From Zopfochytrium polystomum (Eukaryota > Chytridiomycota > Chytridiomycetes > Chytridiales > Chytridiaceae), in NCBI GenBank assembly GCA_025765615.1, contig JAIVFJ010000283.1:1-64000 (forward strand): a stretch of 64,000 nt of DNA. The letters run 5' to 3'. Numbering within the stretch: the first letter of the stretch is position 1; every line of letters begins with the position of its first letter. The notes below the pieces were generated by a model. That model was not told where the DNA came from, did no database searches, and saw nothing but the letters and a program-made list of their open reading frames with translations. Below, one piece after another: positions 1 to 10,123 of this stretch. The position numbers and the translations under genes are program-made.

Positions 1-1053
1 TGGCCCGTGTGGCCCGTGCGTTGTGGAGGGGACATGACGGCTGTCGTGAACCGATGCTGTGGGCGTGTTTCGGACCTGTCTTTATTTCAGTCGGGTGGCT
101 GAGCCGAATGGAATGACTGAGGATGCGAGCCAATGCCACGATGGAATCGGATACCGGCGTGGCCCAATCCTCCTCGCAGCACATGTTGAGAAGGTCGCAG
201 TGCAGAACGAAGCTGCATTGGCATCGCTGTCTGGCTGGTTCGCGTCGCTTTTTTGGAGAAGTGGGAAGGGGATGACCCAGGGGGAAGAAGCTCCCTCAAG
301 AAGCTCGAGATGAGGTACGACTTTCTCCTTGAAAAAAAGGACCAGGCGCCTTCGAAAGCAGTACAAGGTGTGATATGGCGACTACAAGGCAGAGCTAGGC
401 TTGTACGAGAAATAGTGCTGGAATTCCTGTATTTCTCAGACCAGCGTAGCTCTGTCTTGTAGTTCCGCCATGTCCCAGTTGTACGAAAACGAAAATTTTC
501 GTCGTCGGTCAGAACAGAATCGCTCGCGACATTGAACTCTGGTTAAACGTCAAGATTGTTTTATTTGGGCTCATTGAGCTGGGGACGACGTTGCCGTCCT
601 TGTCCTCGTGCTAGGCTTGAAATCATTCAGGCAGCCGACGATTGTTTTGCTGCAAACGAGTGCCTTGTGGTGGTGATTCGAAAAACGCTTTGTCCTACTA
701 TTCTGCTCTTTTATTGTAGTCAAGCGTTTCTTCTGTAATGTCAAGTGGAAACCGCTTTACCCCAAACCGCCGTCAACTGCATTTTCGGAGCGAAAGTGCA
801 CCACTGAAGTGAAAGTGCACTCCAGTTCCGTACGATCTTGAATAACGATATGCGAAGTGCAGGCCTTCTGACAGGCACGCGTAACGCAGCGACGACCACA
901 CTTTCTTCGTCATGTGCAGAAGTACTTGGTTCGTTAGCCTGGAGTGTCTATGTATCCGGCCAGTACTTATTCCCTGACTGCTGAGCCACCCCCACCGGCC
1001 TCCACCCAAACTCCCAACACTTGAACAGCGTTCTCCAACTTGCTCATTGGCGA
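1..1053. other. No recognisable gene (left edge)
   Basis: Only short, mutually overlapping open frames occur here (the longest under 100 codons), and none resembles a known family. The composition is mixed, with no clear repeat. The last part upstream of 1054 is pyrimidine-rich and contains several short C-rich runs, as expected for the leader of the F-box gene that follows. A distal exon of a gene lying left of the window cannot be excluded. Confidence 0.4.
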
Positions 1054-2919
1054 ATGCACGCTGCTCGAGGGACGGAAGCTGCTGTCGCTGGGTTGCTTGA
1101 TCTTCCCGTCGAGATCCTTTTCTTCATCGCCCACCAGTACCTTAACCCCTCAACGAAAAGTGACTTGCTGACCGCTTCAGCCGGCGAGACGCGTTTTACG
1201 GCTGCGACAACAGCACGGCACGAAAGAGTCTGCCTTGGGACTCTCTTCCTTGACCACGCCCGCCTGTTGTTGGTGACCACTTCCCGGGCACACATCGATG
1301 CCGCCGACGCCACTGCCGACCTGATTTCCCTCGCGTCGAGTTGCCGCCGTCTCCGCGACCTCCTGCTGTCCCGTCGGAGCGGTCCGGCCCGCGCGCTCTG
1401 GCACACCGCCTTTTCCACCTTGCGACGCTCTTTCGCCGCTCATCTCGCCACTGCCGCCAACCCACCCCTCATGCAAGGTTTCACCTCCTTCAGTGACGCA
1501 ATGTACCTTGTTGGCATCATCCGCCTTGGCGAGTTTGTGCACCGCTGCCCGACTCTGATGACCGTCCCCCTCCCCTCACACCACAAACCAGCCATCTTTG
1601 CGGCTGCACGTCGGTCCTCACTCCTCACCCTGCAGTGCTGGCTCCTCGCCCATCCGTCTTCATTCGACGTCAAAAAAACCCTCCTCCTCCACGCTCTTTC
1701 CGTCGGAAACACGGCTGCCGCAGGCCTCCTCGTCGGCCCGCTCGGTCGCACCACAATGTCAGCCCGGTACCGCCGCCCACGCCAAGGCGCAAGCCGCCGT
1801 CGTTGGAAGCCCCAGAAAAAGGCCGACCACCCTGGCTGCCCCGTCACCGCCCCTGCCGGCCGCGCAGGCATGACCCTACTCCAAGCCGTCCTCGACAAAG
1901 GCTCGCGCACATGCCTCGTCCCAGCAGTGCCGTCCGGCCTCTGCCGCGCCTCGGACACCCTCGGCTCCGACATGCCCTGGGAGCGCGCCCTCGCCGACGC
2001 CGTCCACTTCATCCTCGACCACACCCACAACGACAACGACGCCGCCGCCACCATAAACTTCCCGAGCCTCGGCGGCGTCACCGCCATGGACATCGCGTGC
2101 GACGCCCTCGCGTACTGGCGCCGCGCCGGCTCGTGGACCGACCTCGCCCATTTCGGCGCACCGGGCTCGGCCCCGCTGAAACCGTTCGCCCGCGCCCGCG
2201 CCGTCGTCCTCCACCGCGCCGTCGTCGCCCTCGCCGCCCGCGGCGCCCGTTGCGCTCACCCCGGCCGCGACCTACTCGCCCGCGTCCGCGAACTCGACGT
2301 CGCCGCCGTCAGGGACGAGCTGCGCAGAGTGGAAGGCGGCGCCGCGGCGCTCGGGGCGACAAACTTCCGCGGCCTCGCCGCGATGCCGCTGGCCCTGGAC
2401 GTCGTCGTCTGCGCCCAAGACCCGCTCGAGGGACTCACCGACCTCTGCGGCGCCGCCGCGGAGGACGCATTTGGGCTCGACGACGACGTGTTTCTCCAAA
2501 TCGACGCGGCCGCGGCGGCCCGCAGCCCCGCGACGGCCGCAGACATTGTGGGGCTGCTGCTCGACGCCGGGGCGGACCCCGCCGGGCTTGTGCAGCTGTT
2601 TCGCGACGACGGCGACGGCTGGTGGCAGCGGCCGGCGACCAGCATGGGTGGCGGCAGCTGGTCGGCGTACCACCTCGACCGGCTGCTGTGGAACATCGAG
2701 GCGGTGTTCTCGAGGGTGGACGAGGCGCGTCGACGGCGGTGCCTCGAGTCGCACGAGCTGGCAAGAGCGGTTGCGATGCGTGCCAGCGACGCGGGGTTTG
2801 AGGTGGTGGACGAGGACGAGTTTTGCGAAAAGGTGTGGAGGCCGTGGTGCAAGGCGATCGGGCGGACTGGAGGGGAGAGTCCGGGATCGCTGTTGATGGC
2901 GTTGAATAGAAAATTATGA
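1054..2919 (+). CDS. F-box-like protein with helical (ankyrin-type) repeats
   Basis: Predicted 621-aa intracellular protein. The start was placed at the first in-frame ATG; the frame stays open upstream. An F-box-like helix lies at about residues 16-35 (motif LLDLPVEILFFIAHQYL), and a second conserved block, LISLASSCRRLRDLLL, follows about 55 residues later. The middle contains ankyrin-like alpha-helical pairs such as LLTLQCWLLAHP, and the C-terminal half is Ala/Asp/Arg-rich and very GC-rich at third positions. F-box proteins normally recruit substrates to SCF ubiquitin ligases through Skp1; here that role is inferred from the N-terminal motif only. The high GC3 makes long Arg-rich shadow frames on both strands. 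A second gene of the same general architecture lies about 2 kb away on the other strand, suggesting a lineage-expanded family. Confidence 0.75.
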   Translation: MHAARGTEAAVAGLLDLPVEILFFIAHQYLNPSTKSDLLTASAGETRFTAATTARHERVCLGTLFLDHARLLLVTTSRAHIDAADATADLISLASSCRRLRDLLLSRRSGPARALWHTAFSTLRRSFAAHLATAANPPLMQGFTSFSDAMYLVGIIRLGEFVHRCPTLMTVPLPSHHKPAIFAAARRSSLLTLQCWLLAHPSSFDVKKTLLLHALSVGNTAAAGLLVGPLGRTTMSARYRRPRQGASRRRWKPQKKADHPGCPVTAPAGRAGMTLLQAVLDKGSRTCLVPAVPSGLCRASDTLGSDMPWERALADAVHFILDHTHNDNDAAATINFPSLGGVTAMDIACDALAYWRRAGSWTDLAHFGAPGSAPLKPFARARAVVLHRAVVALAARGARCAHPGRDLLARVRELDVAAVRDELRRVEGGAAALGATNFRGLAAMPLALDVVVCAQDPLEGLTDLCGAAAEDAFGLDDDVFLQIDAAAAARSPATAADIVGLLLDAGADPAGLVQLFRDDGDGWWQRPATSMGGGSWSAYHLDRLLWNIEAVFSRVDEARRRRCLESHELARAVAMRASDAGFEVVDEDEFCEKVWRPWCKAIGRTGGESPGSLLMALNRKL

Positions 2920-3068
2920 AACGAGATTTGATATGGATTTGAAGAGCAGCGGTCTCGGGTCATCGACACCAGCGGGATCGCCCAACCCATTCAACTCTCG
3001 ACGTTGCTGGACAAGCGGGGACCCGATTAAGAAAGTGTTTCCCCTCCCGCGCCTCACGCACATCCTCT

Positions 3069-3834
3069 GTGCTTGGGTCTATCACCGAGTATGCAGTCGT
3101 CCGTCGATCGGATTTTCGCGCCATCCAGACTTTACCGGCGCCTCCCACCTCACGCGCTCCCAGCTTACCCTCTCCCGGTGACGCCGTCAACGCTGAAGGC
3201 ACCGCGATCCTCACAGCGGCGCTTGACAGGGGAGAGGTGCATCTGTGGGACTTCCCGACTGCGCCACGAGAATGCAAGCTGGTGTTGCACGGCGGACAGG
3301 AGTCTTTTCAAACCTTTGGCTCGATCGGAACTTTCATTTTCTCTGCTTGCCCCCGTGGGGCAAAACTTTGGAATGGAACGACTGGTGCCTTGCTTGAGAA
3401 TCTGCCTTTTTCCTATTGCTCGTGGAGCACGAACGGCTGCAAACTGTTTTCGCTTTCGGCGGATGGCTCAATCCGCATCTGGAGCCCGACGACTGGGAGA
3501 TGGGAACGGCGAGTGCTTGTGCCAGGCAACCCCAACAACGTGCGACTCGGATCCCTTCTGGCCAATGGCAAGCTAGTCGCGCTAAAGTGGCCCAGGGGCG
3601 GCGTTTCTGTGTGGAACGTTGAGACTGGCGTCCTAGTGTCAACCATCACTTTGGAAGCAGAGACTTTCTTTTCGCCTATAATTATGAACGGAAAGAGGAT
3701 CTTCAAAGGTTCAAATTGAGCAAGTCAAGATGTGGGATATTCCTTCTGGGAGTGTACGCTGCTTCCAAGAGCCTGCATTGAAGTTTGGGATCCCGCGTGT
3801 GGACGGGACCGCTATCCTAATTTTGATACTGTGA
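3069..3834 (+). pseudogene. WD40-repeat gene remnant, frameshifted
   Basis: The frame 3069-3719 encodes at least four WD-type blades (GEVHLWDF, AKLWNGTTGALL, GSIRIWSPTTGRW, GGVSVWNVETGVL) but has no ATG at its beginning. It stops with TGA at 3717-3719. The reading frame shifted by one then immediately continues with another blade (VKMWDIPSGSVRCF, 3724-3765) until a TGA at 3832-3834. A single-base indel in a WD40 beta-propeller gene is the simplest explanation. Alternatives are a sequencing error or a very small unusual intron. The 3' end reads into a possible GTGAGT donor at 3831, so a further exon is possible. No F-box or other partner domain is attached. I regard it as a decaying copy of an F-box/WD or similar gene next to the F-box gene at 1054. 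Confidence 0.6.
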
Positions 3835-4656
3835 GTAAAGAGACGGAGCGAGAGCCATCCAGCTTACGACGATTGATTTCCAAATTGCTCATCCATTTTC
3901 CATCGCTTTCTCCCGTCGAGTGAGCAAGTCGCGACTGTCCTCAATTTAGGAGATGGAATCCCCTTCGCAAATCACTTCTGAGTGTGTGTTGCAATTGACG
4001 CAAGATAAATACATCTCAAGGAACTTGAATTGACCACTGGACCGCGGTGGGACGTGGCGAGAATCACTTCTTAATTATTCCTTCGTTTCTTTCTTGTGGT
4101 GGAAGTCTCGATGCATTCGAGAGCTCGCCAGAGCCACAAAGATATGAGGAAGTGGCGTCGACTGAATGTTGCGGTGTGGAGATGACCCTTCCGGTTGACG
4201 TGTTCAAGTGGTCGAGGGAAACTGTGACGGATCGTCCTGCTCATCTTGGACTCAAACTCGGTCCGCATCGGCCTCGACACTGTGCAGGACACCGCAACGG
4301 GACCGTCGGTGATCGAATTCAGCTCATCACAGTCCCGCACCGCCCCATTGACTGTGGCCGTGTCCGTAAGGCGATAATTACCGCGGCGATGCTCGCTGTC
4401 TCTTCTCCCCGTGTTCATTTCGCCCATTCCTCAGACCACACGAAGCAAAAGAAAGATACTGAGTCTCAGTGGGGTCCAATCGGACGACAGCGATGGGTTC
4501 CTCGTTCTCAGAGTCAGAAACTTCTCTCATAAGTGAATAGAAAGGCGATTTATTTGTGGGTAATTCACCCACCCTTGCGAAAGGCCTTCTGAAATCGACA
4601 CATAAAAGCACCTCATCAGGTTATTCTGGCAACGGCCAGTTGGCAGAAATCTTTCC
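3835..4656. other. Intergenic, nothing recognised
   Basis: Contains one 161-codon open frame on the plus strand (4047-4532) and an overlapping antisense frame. Neither has recognisable motifs or a plausible promoter, so I do not call either as a gene. Confidence 0.4.
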
Positions 4657-5496
4657 CTATAACTGCGAAATCACGCCAAGCAACTGCTCCCCGCCAAACC
4701 CAGCGTCCAGTACCAGGCGTCCGCAGGCAAACAGCCTCCTGCGCAGGCTCTCTTCGAATTTCGCTTCAAAAGCGGTCTTCACCATCATCATCGCAGTGGA
4801 ATAGTCGTCCGGCTCGACGCCCAACGCAAGCGCCAGCCGAACCGTGTCAACGTCCCCGCGCTCCAACCCGGCCTTGAACACCCTTTGGGGCCCGTTATAG
4901 TCGTCTTCCAGCAAGATGCGGTGCGCCGCGGCCGATCGAGCCGCCTGGTGCCCGTTTCGCTTCCCGGTGCCTGGGTTGTACGCGCCGAAATCCATCAAGA
5001 GCCGCAGCATCGCGAGGTCGTCCCTCTCCAGAGCGGCCCAGACCGTCGAGCTGTTGTCTTCCAAGTCCACATTGAATGGGTCGCTGCGGTTCGGATCCGC
5101 TCCGTGGGTCAGCAGGAGCCGCGCGAGGTCCAAGAACCCGTGCGCCACGGCAAAGTCGAGCAGCGACGGCGCCGGGGCGGTAGCCGTGTGCGCGAGCTCT
5201 TCGGTGTTTGCCGTGAGGAAGGTGACGAGAAGGCGCTCGAGATCAGGCGCGCAGGGCCATGATTCGAGCTGGGCGAGGAGATCGCCGCTCTGGTGGTGCG
5301 ATCTGACGACGTCCAGCTTCAGCGACTCGTTGGCTAGGATGCGCCGGAAGGATCGACAGACGGTCGAAAGTTTATAGTAGGAGCGGTCGAGGCGGTGTGC
5401 GGCAGCCAAGAGCAGGATCGACTGGAGCAACTGGTCGGGAAGATCGCAGATGGAAAGGTTGCCGCTGGGGACAACGCCGTCGTCGGGCTCAGCCAT
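4657..5496 (-). CDS. F-box/ankyrin-repeat protein
   Basis: Predicted 279-aa protein. The start is the ATG at 5496 (MAEPDDGVVPSG) rather than the more upstream ATG at 5604, because the extra 36 residues look like translated leader. An N-terminal F-box-like helix (ICDLPDQLLQSILLLAA) is followed by a second F-box helix (LSTVCRSFRRIL). Two clear ankyrin repeats follow: LLDFAVAHGFLDLARLLLTHGADPN, given here in pieces as AHGFLDLARLLL and HGADPN, and then LERDDLAMLRLLMDFGA. A degenerate third repeat is RGDVDTVRLALALGVEP. The architecture suggests an SCF substrate adaptor. It is shorter and better conserved in its repeats than the relative at 1054-2919, and points the other way. No introns are needed. 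Confidence 0.75.
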   Translation of the reverse strand: MAEPDDGVVPSGNLSICDLPDQLLQSILLLAAAHRLDRSYYKLSTVCRSFRRILANESLKLDVVRSHHQSGDLLAQLESWPCAPDLERLLVTFLTANTEELAHTATAPAPSLLDFAVAHGFLDLARLLLTHGADPNRSDPFNVDLEDNSSTVWAALERDDLAMLRLLMDFGAYNPGTGKRNGHQAARSAAAHRILLEDDYNGPQRVFKAGLERGDVDTVRLALALGVEPDDYSTAMMMVKTAFEAKFEESLRRRLFACGRLVLDAGFGGEQLLGVISQL

Positions 5497-5800
5497 GACA
5501 AGAAACCAAAATCCCTTTCCGCACACAGAACAGATTAACAGATTGCTTTGATTGTGAATACGCCGCTCGCATCTGTGTCGGCGAGATGCGGATGGTACAG
5601 CCATGGCCGTCTCTACTTTGTCGCTGTCATTAGTCCGGCTCCTGAGGTGTATTTATCCTTGCTCGCGATCGTATGTTAAAGAGGTTGTGAGGATGGACAG
5701 ACGCTCATGTGGTCAAGCCAACAACAGCAACTGGCGGGCATGGACTCGCTCACTGCTTCCCTCACGGCGCTTGCGCGTCGAAAGGGGAACTTTGAAAAAA

Positions 5801-5862
5801 AAAATATGTCCCCCGAAGGGGAATCCACTCTAGTTTTGCGTGTCATCCTTGCACAGGGAGCC

Positions 5863-5893
<31 letters not shown>

Positions 5894-5925
5894 CATATGT
5901 GTCTGCCCTGTTTCCAGGGACAGAC
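5801..5925 (-). ncRNA. U6: U6 spliceosomal snRNA
   Basis: The minus strand carries the U6 core: TTGGAACGATACAGAGAAG, which includes the ACAGAGA box that pairs with the 5' splice site (plus-strand complement at 5873-5879), then ATTAGCATGG with the AGC triad, then the internal stem-loop ending AAGGATGACACGCAAA. The 5' end folds into a perfect stem closed by a GAAA loop (5901-5925). The transcript ends in a run of ten T residues (5795-5804 complement), the normal RNA polymerase III terminator. Compared with the common GCCCCTGCGCAAGG, this gene reads GCTCCCTGTGCAAGG in the internal stem-loop. It catalyses both splicing steps with U2 and U5 snRNAs. Confidence 0.95.
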
Positions 5926-5945
5926 ATTTCCTGATATGTCGCCCA

Positions 5946-5955
5946 CTTATATATA
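5946..5955 (-). promoter_or_regulatory. TATA box of the U6 gene
   Basis: TATATATAAG on the minus strand begins 30 bp upstream of the inferred U6 5' end at 5925, the spacing expected for a polymerase III U6 promoter recognised by TFIIIB. Confidence 0.8.
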
Positions 5956-6713
5956 ACCCTTGAGGGTGCCATTGGCAAGAGCGTTGCGGGTTCGGTACCA
6001 CCAATTAGGCCGTGCTATGTCGGCGCACCCCGCTGTTCCCTGCGATACCGTTGCATGAGGACCACGGCTTTCGCTCTGAATGCAGAAAACGTACGGCGTC
6101 CCTCACGTGCTCAAAGCGCCCCCAAAACCTGTGGGCAGCGGCAGAACACGGCCCACATAACCCAACGCGCGACAGCCGTGTCAACAAATCGTCCACAAGA
6201 ACCCTTATAGAGCCACGCGCCAGCGGTGAAGTAGACTGGCTTTGGGTGGGTGGACTGCGGCGTCTGCGACCGAAACGCAGCGCCGAGCTGCAGAAACACT
6301 CGCCGTCCGGCACCTTCGCCGCAGAACGCGGAGCAAGCGCACGCGCAAAAAAAGGCGAAAAAAAATAAAAACGCGGCGGTGCTAGGAGCCTTCGTATAAG
6401 TTGAAACCGGTGTTGGTGGTTGTGCTTTGCCCCCTTCGGCTCAGCGTGCTCCCCGCTCGTCACCCAGGCGGTGGCGTGGATGTCCAGAGACGACGAGGGG
6501 CACTGCCCGCGAGCGAACGCCCAAAACGGACAATTCGAGAACCAAAGTGCACGCACCGGCCTCTCGGATTTGCTTGAGTCGCAGAGAAGTAAAGGGGACA
6601 CCAGAGCAGTGGTGACGAAATTGCACAATTTCACCGTCCCGTTCAGCCGTGCGTTGGCAATGAAGATTTGCAAAGCATACGCTCTCACGCCAGCAACAGT
6701 ATGATGGGGGGTA
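5956..6713. other. Spacer between U6 and tRNA-Val
   Basis: Long overlapping open frames exist on both strands (up to 227 codons), but they are compositionally random, Arg/Pro-rich and unlike any family. I see no gene here. It may contain an upstream U6 control element, but none is identifiable. Confidence 0.4.
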
Positions 6714-6787
6714 TGGCCATATCCAGGATCGAACTGGAGACCGTCTGTGTGTAAGACAGACGTGATAACCTACTACACCATATGACC
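6714..6787 (-). tRNA. tRNA-Val(UAC)
   Basis: A complete cloverleaf, 74 nt including the discriminator. The 7-bp acceptor stem GGTCATA/TATGGCC contains one G-U pair. The anticodon stem TCTGT/ACAGA encloses the loop CTTACAC with anticodon TAC. The T arm is TCCAG-TTCGATC-CTGGA and the discriminator is A. There is no intron. The TTCGATC segment forms the B box and the D-arm TGGTGTAGTAGG the A box of the internal polymerase III promoter. Confidence 0.93.
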
Positions 6788-7321
6788 GATGTGCTTCCAA
6801 ATGTCATAAGCTACAGAAGCAAAAAATTTCTTCGTGTGTGTTTTCCGTGCCAACAAGAGTGTGACTTGACTGAAGAGCAGTTGCAGTGTTGTTTGCTGGA
6901 AAGCGGACTTTTTTGAAGATGGGAAACAGTGTTGTCCCCCCCCCTTCCCCCCCGATCGGGGCTGCGCGGAGCCAAGCAACCGAAGGCCTGATGCAATGCC
7001 GTGTGTGAGACGAGTGGGAGGAGGATTAGGGTCGGTTGGGGGCGTGACGGTGTACTGTAAAAAATAACGAATACAATATGCAGCTAGTGTGTGGAACTTG
7101 TCTCGTACGGGCGGCCTTGTGGTTTCTCCCCTCTTTTTTTTTTTTTTTGTTTCCTGGTCGCTGCTTCCTCCTGTTTGTTTTTAGGTGTCCGCAGCTGCCC
7201 CAGCGACACCGGCCAGTTTTGAATTTTTTGGAGAAGAGAAGAACAAGAGGTGCGGAGAAAGACACGCCCACTTTCTTTGTTTTATGGAGCGTAACCGATA
7301 AGCAGACAGACAGACAGACAG

Positions 7322-7354
<33 letters not shown>

Positions 7355-7868
7355 TAGACAGACAGACAGACAGAGGGAGAAATGTGCGCACGCGCAGGAA
7401 TTTTTTGTCTCTCTCCCGACCTCCGCTCGTCCCTTTGTTTGTCGCAGTCTTTGTTTACCCTCCCCCGCTTGCAAGCCCGGTTCCAACGAGCCGCTCTCGC
7501 CGCTCTCGCCGCCGCGCGCGCGCTCGCCCAGCGCCGTCCTCCTCGCCTTCAACAACAACAACGCGACCTGCCTGGCCGCGTTCCCCCCCTAACCCACTCC
7601 CTCCCTACAAGCGACGCGAGACGGCCTGCCCACACGAAGGGGTTCACTTCCGCTCTCTCTACGTATCCACGACGCTCAGGCTCCCTTCCCCCTCATCCCC
7701 ACAAATCTCGCTTGTAGAGTGCCGCGACAGCCTCCCTCCTCCGCATCACCACCACCAAACCGGTCCGTTGATGCAATCCGCCCCCGCTCCAACTTCGATA
7801 GCGCACTCATCAAAGTAGCTCCCACGTAACCCAACTTTCTCGAACCACGAACGAAAACAAAAGCGCCC
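6788..7868. other. Intergenic with microsatellite and T/C-rich leader
   Basis: Apart from the CAGA microsatellite (separate entry), this holds a C-run (near 6937-6951), a T-run (near 7132-7148) and pyrimidine-rich sequence leading to the ATG at 7869. Open frames across it consist of repeat-encoded Ser/Leu/Cys or Thr/Asp runs and are artefacts. Confidence 0.5.
7303..7375. repeat. (CAGA)n microsatellite
   Basis: About eighteen units of CAGA with isolated substitutions (CGGA and TAGA units). It lies in noncoding DNA between tRNA-Val and the small membrane protein gene. Confidence 0.95.
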
Positions 7869-8183
7869 ATGGCCTCCAACTATAACGACACCTTCACCTC
7901 CACCACCACCACCTCCACCTCCACCCCCACACCCATGGCCGCGCCCGCAGCCTTCTCCGCAACGCTCTACCCGTCCGAATCGACGGCTGTCGTCGCTGCC
8001 GTCGTCGCTGCGGCCGTCGTCGTGGTCGTCCTCGTCATCCTCACAATCGTAGTTGCCGTCAGGCGGAGGAAGACGGGGAGGACCGGCAAGATGATGATGG
8101 GGCGGGGAAGAGTCGCGGCGGCGGCGGCTGCTGGCGTCGGGGAGCGGAGCGAGACTGTCAAGAGAGCTGGCGTGTTCGCGTAG
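7869..8183 (+). CDS. Small single-pass membrane protein
   Basis: Predicted 104-aa protein. The first 38 residues are Ser/Thr-rich (a run of Thr/Ser-Pro that would be O-glycosylated if extracellular). A roughly 26-residue hydrophobic segment of Ala/Val/Ile follows (about residues 39-64), then RRRK, a positive-inside stop-transfer signal. The cytoplasmic tail is basic, with an Ala run. This is the layout of short fungal cell-surface proteins with Wsc/Mid2-like topology, but no cysteine domain is present and I recognise no family. The ATG at 7869 is preceded by a long pyrimidine-rich leader and has a C at -3, a weak initiation context. It could also be the 5' exon of a longer gene, though the frame ends in TAG without an obvious donor. 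Confidence 0.5.
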   Translation: MASNYNDTFTSTTTTSTSTPTPMAAPAAFSATLYPSESTAVVAAVVAAAVVVVVLVILTIVVAVRRRKTGRTGKMMMGRGRVAAAAAAGVGERSETVKRAGVFA

Positions 8184-8280
8184 CCCGTAAATGGGGACAG
8201 GGGAGGGGGATTCTTTTTCGTTTCGAGTTGTGAGTAAAGGCGGATAAATAAATACACTAGATTCGAGTCAAGAGCGAACG

Positions 8281-9246
8281 ATGTTGGGATGTGATCCGCA
8301 CGAGACTCGTACCATTTGCCCACACCGTAATGAGGCCAAACGCTTACCGGAAGGACTTCATCCACCTCGGGAGTCGGCGACGACGATCCCTCTCGCCCTC
8401 CAATCGCACCCTCCCGCCGACGGCCTGTATAGTGGCGTCTCGTCGTGTGCGACGAGTGCGCGAACGGCATCAGAGTTCCAGCCCAACTCGCCAGCCGCCC
8501 GCATCCTTCGACCATCCCTCAACATCCTGCTTTCCTCCTACGTGCCCACCACCGCAATCGTCGGCGCCTCCTTCCTCGCCGCCGCCCTCCTGCCGCGCAA
8601 CGTCGTCCTCGCCCTCGCCGCCCTGGCCCTCACACCTCCGGCCCTCTCCCTGCTCACCCGCCTGACGGGCACCAACCCCGCCCACAACGCGGCCGCACGC
8701 ACCATCCGCCGCGGCCGCTTCGCCGCGACTCTCAAGGGCGACTTTGTCGTCTTCCTCATCGGCCTGCGCGGCAACGCCGCGCTCCCCCTCACCCCGGCCT
8801 TCAAGCAAGCCGGCGACGCCTTCGCCGCCATCCTCCGCGAGCTCGACGCGCGCCCCGAGCTCGGCTGCCTCGGCACCGAGCAGTACGTCGGCGACTCGGA
8901 CACCGGGTCGCGCTTCATGTGCGTGCAGTACTGGCGGTCTTCGGAGCACCTTGCGCGGTACGCGGCCGCGTCGGGGAGCGCGCACCACGGCCCGTGGAAG
9001 TGGCTCATGAAGCTCGGGAGGGAGTCGCCAGAGCTCGGGTTCTGGCACGAGACATTTGTCGTGCGCGACGGCGACTACGAGTCGATTTCCGTCAATTGCC
9101 CGCCGTTCCACTTGTGCAACGCGAGGACCGCCGAGGTTGTGCCCGCCCACCGTAATATGGCTACCATGAAGGGAAGGCTCGGGACGGGCACCGGCGACGC
9201 CAAGTCCGAGTGGCCCGAAGGGTTCGACCAGGAGGCAAAGTACTGA
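8281..9246 (+). CDS. DUF4188 (dimeric alpha/beta barrel-like) protein with membrane anchor
   Basis: The open frame encodes 321 aa. The C-terminal 180 residues match the fungal/bacterial DUF4188 family, related to small heme or monooxygenase-like dimeric alpha-beta barrels: RGRFAATLKGDFVVFLIGLR, LGCLGTEQYVGD, MCVQYWRSSEHLARYA and GFWHETFVVRDGDYESI, the last followed by the N-C-P-P-F-H motif. Two hydrophobic stretches (about residues 95-135) precede the domain and may anchor it to a membrane. The start is doubtful. The first 75 residues are unlike the family, and an intron with donor GTATAG near 8426 and acceptor near 8465-8480 could replace them, starting from the ATG at 8331 in another frame. 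The function of the family is not settled; a role in aldoxime or secondary metabolism is known only for distant relatives. Confidence 0.75.
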   Translation: MLGCDPHETRTICPHRNEAKRLPEGLHPPRESATTIPLALQSHPPADGLYSGVSSCATSARTASEFQPNSPAARILRPSLNILLSSYVPTTAIVGASFLAAALLPRNVVLALAALALTPPALSLLTRLTGTNPAHNAAARTIRRGRFAATLKGDFVVFLIGLRGNAALPLTPAFKQAGDAFAAILRELDARPELGCLGTEQYVGDSDTGSRFMCVQYWRSSEHLARYAAASGSAHHGPWKWLMKLGRESPELGFWHETFVVRDGDYESISVNCPPFHLCNARTAEVVPAHRNMATMKGRLGTGTGDAKSEWPEGFDQEAKY

Positions 9247-10123
9247 AGAGAATCAAGGGGCGAAAGCAGAGTTGGTTTGGGCTTTCGGTGCCAGATTTGT
9301 GTTTTCTGTTCTGGTCAGCAGTGCTTGAAATAAAACAACAACAATCAAACCTCAAAACTTGAACAATCAACGACTTTTTCGGCTTTCCGACTTTCGTCTT
9401 GGCGTGGAGCACGTTGTTTTTTTTGAGCCACCGGGCGACGCGCCCCAGTGGTCTCGCGGCTCCAGTGCCTCACCGTGCGGCTGGCGCCGTTCACAAGCAC
9501 CGAGGGACGCGTGCTGACGCTGCTCGGAGATCTGGCGCTCGTCGGTTGGTTGCCGCTTTGGCGGCAAAATGGTGCGAGGGGGTGAAGCGGTTGCAAGTTC
9601 GGAGCTGTTGTGCGGTGTGAGTGTTGAGGTGGGACGAGTTCGAGGCTGACATTTTTTCCGGAACCCTCAACAGAGTCGTGGCTCCCATCTCTTCTCGAGT
9701 CGCCGCCAGACCTGCACCGTCTGACCATCACCGAGCGGCCCACCAACTTGACGCGGACTTCGCCGCGCTGTTGGAGCGTGCGCGGCGCGGCGATATGGCG
9801 CTCCGATTGGCACACTGCATGTGGCTGCGGCGTCGAACAACGCGGTAAAGCGCTCTGTGGTCTGCCTAATGTCGAGGCCTGAAGATGGGCAAAATCGTCG
9901 CCGCACGTCCACTCAATGTCGACGTTATAGTGCTCCCCGATCCTCCATGTACCATTCTTCCTTTCTCTCCAATGCATCTTTCCATGCTGCGATAACCTCA
10001 CCCGCACCCGACAAGACCCTCCGAAACCCAAAGCCTGCTTCCTCAGATCGCGTTAAATATACGAACCTTGCACTCCTGCAGAACGTTGCCTGCACCCACA
10101 CCTCTCTCAACCAGTATTCCTGA
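9247..10123. other. Intergenic, nothing recognised
   Basis: Several random open frames on both strands are present, none convincing. Confidence 0.4.

Noticed and set aside
1635..2801. 388-codon Arg/Pro-rich plus-strand frame inside the F-box gene
   Set aside because: Frame shadow of a GC3-rich gene; no motifs and extreme Arg/Pro bias.
6005..6704. Long overlapping frames on both strands between U6 and tRNA-Val
   Set aside because: Random composition, no homologous motif, no promoter or splice support.
7303..7375. Possible CRISPR-like array in the regular CAGA units
   Set aside because: Four-base tandem units without spacers; an ordinary microsatellite in a eukaryotic genome.
7078..7818. 246-codon plus-strand frame across the CAGA repeat
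   Set aside because: Driven by the microsatellite and C-rich leader; no protein-like segment.
8470..9150. Antisense 226-codon Gly/Val/Glu-rich frame opposite the DUF4188 gene
   Set aside because: Mirror of a GC-rich coding frame.
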